Origin: an uncultured Flammeovirgaceae bacterium | GTDB taxonomy: Bacteria > Bacteroidota > Bacteroidia > Cytophagales > Cyclobacteriaceae | Assembly (NCBI GenBank): GCA_937138955.1 | Contig: CAKZPJ010000730.1 | Span: 1 to 9,719, forward strand | Direction: 5' to 3' | DNA length: 9,719 nt | Part shown: positions 6,885 to 9,719 of the stretch, piece by piece | How positions within the stretch are numbered: the stretch's first letter is position 1 | Layout: each line of letters opens with the position of its first letter | Made by a program: the position numbers and the translations under genes | The notes under the pieces: model-generated | What the model was told of the DNA's origin: nothing | Seen by the model: the letters and a program-made list of their open reading frames with translations, nothing else | The model's database searches: none

Positions 6885-6915
6885 AAGTGCATACCTTTGT
6901 CAAAGGTGTGCACTT
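6885..6915 (+). terminator. Long hairpin after the lipoprotein gene, probable terminator
   Basis: AAGTGCATACCTTTG (6885-6899) pairs with CAAAGGTGTGCACTT (6901-6915) across 15 positions with a single A/G mismatch (a tolerated G-T wobble on the opposite strand). It begins 28 bp after the stop. The T-run that should follow is interrupted (TCTGCTTT), so it may act as a terminator or as a 3'-end stabilising structure. Confidence 0.5.
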
Positions 6916-7030
6916 TCTGCTTTGCACAACCTTTTTCATTCTAAATAGCTGCTAAGACTTGTTTTTTCTTGAATGTTCTGTTACACCGAATCATTCCCAT
7001 TCGTCTACTGAATTTTCTTGGGTGAACTGC

Positions 7031-7038
7031 TAAATTTG
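7031..7038 (+). promoter_or_regulatory. -7 promoter element TAAATTTG ahead of the Gfo/Idh/MocA gene
   Basis: TAAATTTG matches the Bacteroidota TAnnTTTG element and ends 29 bp before the ATG at 7068. A TTTG at the -33 spacing is not visible. Confidence 0.5.
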
Positions 7039-7067
7039 CGTAGTTTGAGCTTTTAAATTACTACGCT

Positions 7068-8105
7068 ATGATCCAAGTTGCTTTAGCTTCTTACGGTATG
7101 TCCGGGAAGGTTTTTCATGCCCCGCTGGTTGTTACCCATCCTGATTTTCAGTTATATAAAGTACTAGAACGGCACCGAGATGATGCAATAGCCGATTATC
7201 CCAGCGTTACCACCGTTCGGCAGTTTGACGATCTATTGGCTGATGAGAATGTGGATTTGATCGTGGTCAATACCCCTAATGCCCATCATTTTACTATGAC
7301 AAAGGCGGCGTTAGAAGCCGGAAAGCATGTGATAGTGGAAAAGCCGTTTACCAATACTGTAAGCGAAGCTGAGGAACTCATTGCTTTAGCAAAACAGAAT
7401 AACCGAGTTTTTACCGTATTTCAGAATAGAAGACTAGATAGTGATTTCTTAACTGTGCAGAAGGTGTTGAGTGAGCAGTTATGCGGACGAGTAGTAGAGT
7501 TCGAAGCTCACTACGATCGCTACCGTAACTACATTCAGCCTGATACCTGGAAAGAGGAAAGCGGCCCCGGCTCAGGTATTCTTTACAATTTGGGGTCGCA
7601 TATGATTGACCAGGCACTGGTACTGTTCGGAATGCCTGAAACGCTGTTTGCCAAACTTAGTATTCAACGGGCTGGAGGGAAAGCTCCTGATGCGTATCAT
7701 ATCATCTTGAGCTACTCTGATAAGCAGGTGACGCTGAAGTCAAGCTATTTAGTACGCGATGAAGGGCCTCGCTACAAAATTCTGGGTGATCTGGGCACCT
7801 TCACTAAATACGGCTTAGATTCTCAAGAAGATGACTTAAAAGCGGGAAAAATGCCTAATGAGCCTAGCTGGGGTACTGAATCTGAAGAAATTTGGGGAAC
7901 CCTAAATACTGAGCTAAATGGTTTACCCTTCCAAGGAAAAGTAGCTTCCGAAGAAGGAAACTATTTAGCTTTTTATGAAAACCTTTCCCAGGCAATTTCT
8001 GGGCAATCAGCCCTACTGGTTCCCCCAGAAGAAGCCAAGCAAGTAATTCATCTAATTGAACTAGCCTATCAAAGCAATGAAAGTGGGCAAGAGTTGAAAG
8101 TTTGA
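7068..8105 (+). CDS. Gfo/Idh/MocA-family oxidoreductase, scyllo-inositol 2-dehydrogenase (NADP+)-like
   Basis: A cytosolic 345-residue NAD(P)-dependent dehydrogenase of normal family length. The N-terminal Rossmann fold starts with ASYGMSGKVFHAP (7-19), a form of the GxGxxG loop. NTPNAHH (68-74) and the family signature EKPF (91-94, catalytic Lys92) follow. The C-terminal domain has QNRRLDSDFLT (119-129), DRYRNYI (150-156), a small Gly-rich turn before LYNLGSHMIDQ (172-182; His178 and Asp181 near the active site), and later GPRYKILGDLGTFTKYGLD and SWGT. By eye this order and wording match B. subtilis IolW (YvaA) and E. coli YdgJ, which reduce scyllo-inosose to scyllo-inositol with NADPH. The exact sugar or cyclitol here is inferred, since the family is broad. 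It is a single gene with its own promoter element. No inositol genes are adjacent. Confidence 0.94.
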   Translation: MIQVALASYGMSGKVFHAPLVVTHPDFQLYKVLERHRDDAIADYPSVTTVRQFDDLLADENVDLIVVNTPNAHHFTMTKAALEAGKHVIVEKPFTNTVSEAEELIALAKQNNRVFTVFQNRRLDSDFLTVQKVLSEQLCGRVVEFEAHYDRYRNYIQPDTWKEESGPGSGILYNLGSHMIDQALVLFGMPETLFAKLSIQRAGGKAPDAYHIILSYSDKQVTLKSSYLVRDEGPRYKILGDLGTFTKYGLDSQEDDLKAGKMPNEPSWGTESEEIWGTLNTELNGLPFQGKVASEEGNYLAFYENLSQAISGQSALLVPPEEAKQVIHLIELAYQSNESGQELKV

Positions 8106-8107
8106 CC

Positions 8108-8240
8108 GAAGATCGGATCCCAGACAGCCTGCCCCAGCGAATGCAGGGGTTCCGGGGGAAGACAAAAGTTTATGAGTTAAGCTTTAGGTATCCGTACTAT
8201 TGTACCTATTTTTTTCCTTCACCTTCCCCCAGCGATCTTC
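8108..8240. repeat. Nested inverted repeats forming a branched structure
   Basis: GAAGATCG (8108-8115) pairs with CGATCTTC (8233-8240), and inside it GGGGGAAG (8154-8161) pairs with CTTCCCCC (8223-8230). Between the left arms sits a GC-rich hairpin, CCCCAGC (8132-8138) / GCAGGGG (8143-8149), with one A-A mismatch and a GAAT loop. The inner stem encloses the terminator hairpin at 8185-8208. The left half is clearly more GC-rich than its surroundings. It could be a dispersed intergenic repeat or a structured RNA; its copy number cannot be judged from one window. Confidence 0.42.
8185..8215 (+). terminator. Probable intrinsic terminator of the Gfo/Idh/MocA gene
   Basis: TAGGTA (8185-8190) and TACCTA (8203-8208) form a 6-bp stem with a 12-nt loop, followed by seven T (8209-8215). 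The stem is short and has only two G-C pairs, but the T-run is good. It lies 80 bp after the stop. Confidence 0.5.
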
Positions 8241-8337
8241 CGATTTTATTATTCTATCTTCTATTTTTAGCATAATAACTACTTCTCATATCTCATATTT
8301 CTCATTTCTTCTCTTCTTGAGAATCATTGCTTTTAAT

Positions 8338-8367
8338 TTTGGAAGTATTGCTTATTTACTACCTTTG
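8338..8367 (+). promoter_or_regulatory. Bacteroidota promoter (TTTG-18-TACCTTTG) of the TetR gene
   Basis: TTTG at 8338-8341, an 18-bp spacer and TACCTTTG at 8360-8367 match the two-part Bacteroidota sigma-factor consensus (TTTG / TAnnTTTG) fully. The ATG at 8385 is 18 bp from the end of the -7 box, so the leader would be only about 10-12 nt. Confidence 0.75.
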
Positions 8368-8384
8368 CGCATCATTTCTCAATT

Positions 8385-9056
8385 ATGGTTACACTACGGC
8401 TCAGCGAGCGTTACTTTACTCGCGACCCTCAGCACACAGAGTTAGGCTCAAAAATTATCAGTCAGAGCATTAAGATGATTGATGAACTGGGGTTTGAACA
8501 ATTCACATTTAAAAAGCTAGCTACCGAAATTCAGTCTACAGAAGCGTCGGTTTATCGCTACTTCGAGAATAAACATAAGCTACTTATCTACTTAATTGCT
8601 TGGTACTGGAAGTGGATGGAGTACTTAATTGACTACCAGACCAATCATCTGACTGATTCAGAAGAAAAACTCAAAACAGCCCTCAAAGCAATATGCGATG
8701 AAGCCGAATTTGATCCCGCCTTCGCTGATATTGACGAAACTGCTCTCTATCGGATTGTAGTTTCTGAGTCGAACAAAACCTACTTGACAAAGCAAGTAGA
8801 CGAAGATAATAAAGAAGGGTTGTTTAGGGGCTACAAAGATTTATGCAAACGAATTGCGACTATTGCCAAGGAAGTGAACCCTAAGTATCCTTACCCTCAC
8901 GCCCTGATCAGTACGGTGTTGGAAACTTCGCACCAACAGGCTTTCTTCGCACTGCATCTACCATCTCTTACCGAAGTGAAAAGAGACGAGGCTGACTTAC
9001 ACAAACAGGTATATAAGTACGTAGAAAACTTAGTTTTTGCCGCGCTTCGCCAGTAA
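8385..9056 (+). CDS. TetR/AcrR-family transcriptional regulator
   Basis: A 223-residue DNA-binding regulator. Residues about 20-66 form the TetR N-terminal three-helix domain: SKIISQSIKMIDELGFEQFT (22-41), then the helix-turn-helix FKKLATEIQSTEASVYRYFE (42-61) and NKHKLLIYL (62-70). This is the usual pattern ending in VYRYFxxKxxLL. The rest is the all-helical ligand-binding and dimerisation part, which is not conserved enough to suggest an inducer. The ATG at 8385 is supported by a full promoter ending 18 bp upstream. It is transcribed alone: the Gfo/Idh/MocA gene upstream has its own terminator, and the YbjQ gene converges from downstream with 19 bp between stops. The target is unknown; autoregulation is common in the family but no palindromic operator is evident at its own promoter. 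Confidence 0.93.
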   Translation: MVTLRLSERYFTRDPQHTELGSKIISQSIKMIDELGFEQFTFKKLATEIQSTEASVYRYFENKHKLLIYLIAWYWKWMEYLIDYQTNHLTDSEEKLKTALKAICDEAEFDPAFADIDETALYRIVVSESNKTYLTKQVDEDNKEGLFRGYKDLCKRIATIAKEVNPKYPYPHALISTVLETSHQQAFFALHLPSLTEVKRDEADLHKQVYKYVENLVFAALRQ

Positions 9057-9075
9057 AAGCTCTTAGTAATAAGCT

Positions 9076-9396
9076 TTATTGATAAGTAATAGCTGTGCCA
9101 CTGGCGGTTACCATCAGCATGCTAGATTCTTTACCTACGGTTTCGTAATCCAGGTCAACCCCTATAACGGCGTTAGCTCCTAGCTTCTCCGCTTCTTCCT
9201 GCATCTCGCGTAGGGCAATTTCTTTAGCGTTTCGTAAAGCTCGTTCGTAGGAACCCGAACGACCGCCAACAATATCTCGAATACCGGCGAAGAAATCGCG
9301 GAACACATTGGCTCCAATAATAGCCTCCCCAGATACTAATCCAAGGTGCTCGGTAACTGTTTTGTCTTGTAAGGTGGAAGTGGTGGTAATCAGCAT
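9076..9396 (-). CDS. YbjQ/UPF0145 (DUF74) family protein
   Basis: A 106-residue protein of the length and sequence typical of the YbjQ/UPF0145 family, whose biochemical role is not settled; known members form small ring-like oligomers. Matching features are the opening strand with TTSTL (5-9), [16 protein letters not shown] (19-34), [13 protein letters not shown] (42-54), the long helix [20 protein letters not shown] (56-75), [10 protein letters not shown] (76-85) and the final strand VTASGTAI (96-103). There is no signal peptide or TM segment. The ATG at 9396 lies 4 bp after the TGA of an open frame on the same strand, suggesting an operon with coupled translation. It is convergent with the TetR gene, 19 bp apart. 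Confidence 0.9.
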   Translation of the reverse strand: MLITTTSTLQDKTVTEHLGLVSGEAIIGANVFRDFFAGIRDIVGGRSGSYERALRNAKEIALREMQEEAEKLGANAVIGVDLDYETVGKESSMLMVTASGTAITYQ

Positions 9397-9403
9397 AGTG
9401 TCA

Positions 9404-9719
9404 ATGAATAGTATCTACTTGTTTATACTTGCTGGAAATATTATTGTTCCAATTTATTTGAATTGTATCATCGGCAATAAGTTCAATAACTCCGGTAATC
9501 GCTTCAGCCAATGTGTCCTTCGTCAACTTCTCTATTATGCCATCTCTGTAAACTCTCACTTGCCGATTAGTTAGTGTTACTTGTAGCGGTCTGATAAGAT
9601 GAACACCGTTTTTATAATTGCTAATATATCCGCTGGAGTCATTCTGAATCTTAGAAGCTGTTTGAGTTATATTTTTTGATTTATTAGGAGAGGTTTTTTT
9701 GTCAATCTAGGCTCTTTTT
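9404..9719 (-). CDS. Partial or frameshifted frame upstream of the YbjQ gene, function unknown
   Basis: On the minus strand a frame is open from 9706 to 9404, ending in TGA at 9403-9401, 4 bp before the YbjQ ATG. It reads like coding sequence (for example [20 protein letters not shown] and [20 protein letters not shown]), a mixture of alternating strands and a helix. It has no ATG; only an internal GTG or TTG would serve, discarding half of the protein-like part. Upstream it is closed by a TAG at 9709-9707, ten bases from the window end. Seven A (minus strand, 9700-9694) lie right after that TAG, and one extra base there would join the frame to one open to the window edge. It is therefore either a 3' gene part with a frameshift or sequencing error in the A-run, or a short gene with an unusual start. 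No family is recognised, and no signal peptide can be judged. Confidence 0.42.

Noticed and set aside
6691..6939. 82-codon frame on the minus strand
   Set aside because: It is antisense to the 49-residue lipoprotein frame, runs through the terminator-like hairpin, and shows no family resemblance; the plus-strand frame has a signal peptide and promoter.
8200..8445. 81-codon plus-strand frame rich in Phe, Ile and Ser
   Set aside because: It lies over the terminator T-run and the TetR promoter and enters tetR out of frame; the composition reflects pyrimidine-rich DNA rather than a membrane protein.
9056..9077. AAAGCT ... AGCTTT hairpin between the tetR and YbjQ stops as a shared bidirectional terminator
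   Set aside because: Only six base pairs with a 10-nt loop and no proper T-run on either strand; the position is suggestive but the structure is weak.
9308..9574. 88-codon plus-strand frame at the right edge
   Set aside because: It is antisense to both the YbjQ start and the upstream frame; no recognisable features.

Overview
The window looks like a chromosomal segment of a Bacteroidota bacterium, probably a Cytophagales member, though the rank below phylum is inference. The case rests on promoter -7 elements of the form TAnnTTTG ahead of several genes, AT-rich leaders without Shine-Dalgarno sequences, a carotenoid-type monooxygenase, and protein variants I associate with that phylum. I see no insertion sequence, CRISPR array, tRNA, rRNA or phage gene.

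Left part (1-3681): the 3' end of an ornithine aminotransferase gene (rocD) closes with a clear intrinsic terminator. It is followed on the same strand by a CrtA (spheroidene monooxygenase) homologue starting at TTG and by a purine nucleoside phosphorylase. A 12-TM major facilitator transporter converges on the phosphorylase, with the two stop codons overlapping in one CTAG.

Middle (3766-6706): divergent from the transporter is a fused ABC importer subunit of the glycine betaine/choline (OpuB/OpuC/ProWX) type. It carries the permease followed by a substrate-binding domain whose two halves are in reversed order, a circular permutation; this is the most interesting feature of the window. A small four-helix membrane protein with a histidine-kinase-like dimerisation helix but no ATPase domain follows on the minus strand, with a possible decayed continuation downstream. 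Then come about 600 bp of very AT-rich non-coding DNA.

Right part (6707-9719): a 49-residue lipoprotein gene; a Gfo/Idh/MocA dehydrogenase resembling scyllo-inositol dehydrogenase (NADP+); a structured intergenic region with nested inverted repeats; a TetR-family regulator with a textbook Bacteroidota promoter; and, convergent with it, a YbjQ/UPF0145 gene. Directly upstream of the YbjQ gene lies an open frame with no ATG that is probably the 3' part of a further gene.

The genes do not form one pathway. They are mostly single metabolic or transport genes with their own promoters. Possible co-transcribed pairs are crtA with the phosphorylase gene, and the right-edge frame with the YbjQ gene.
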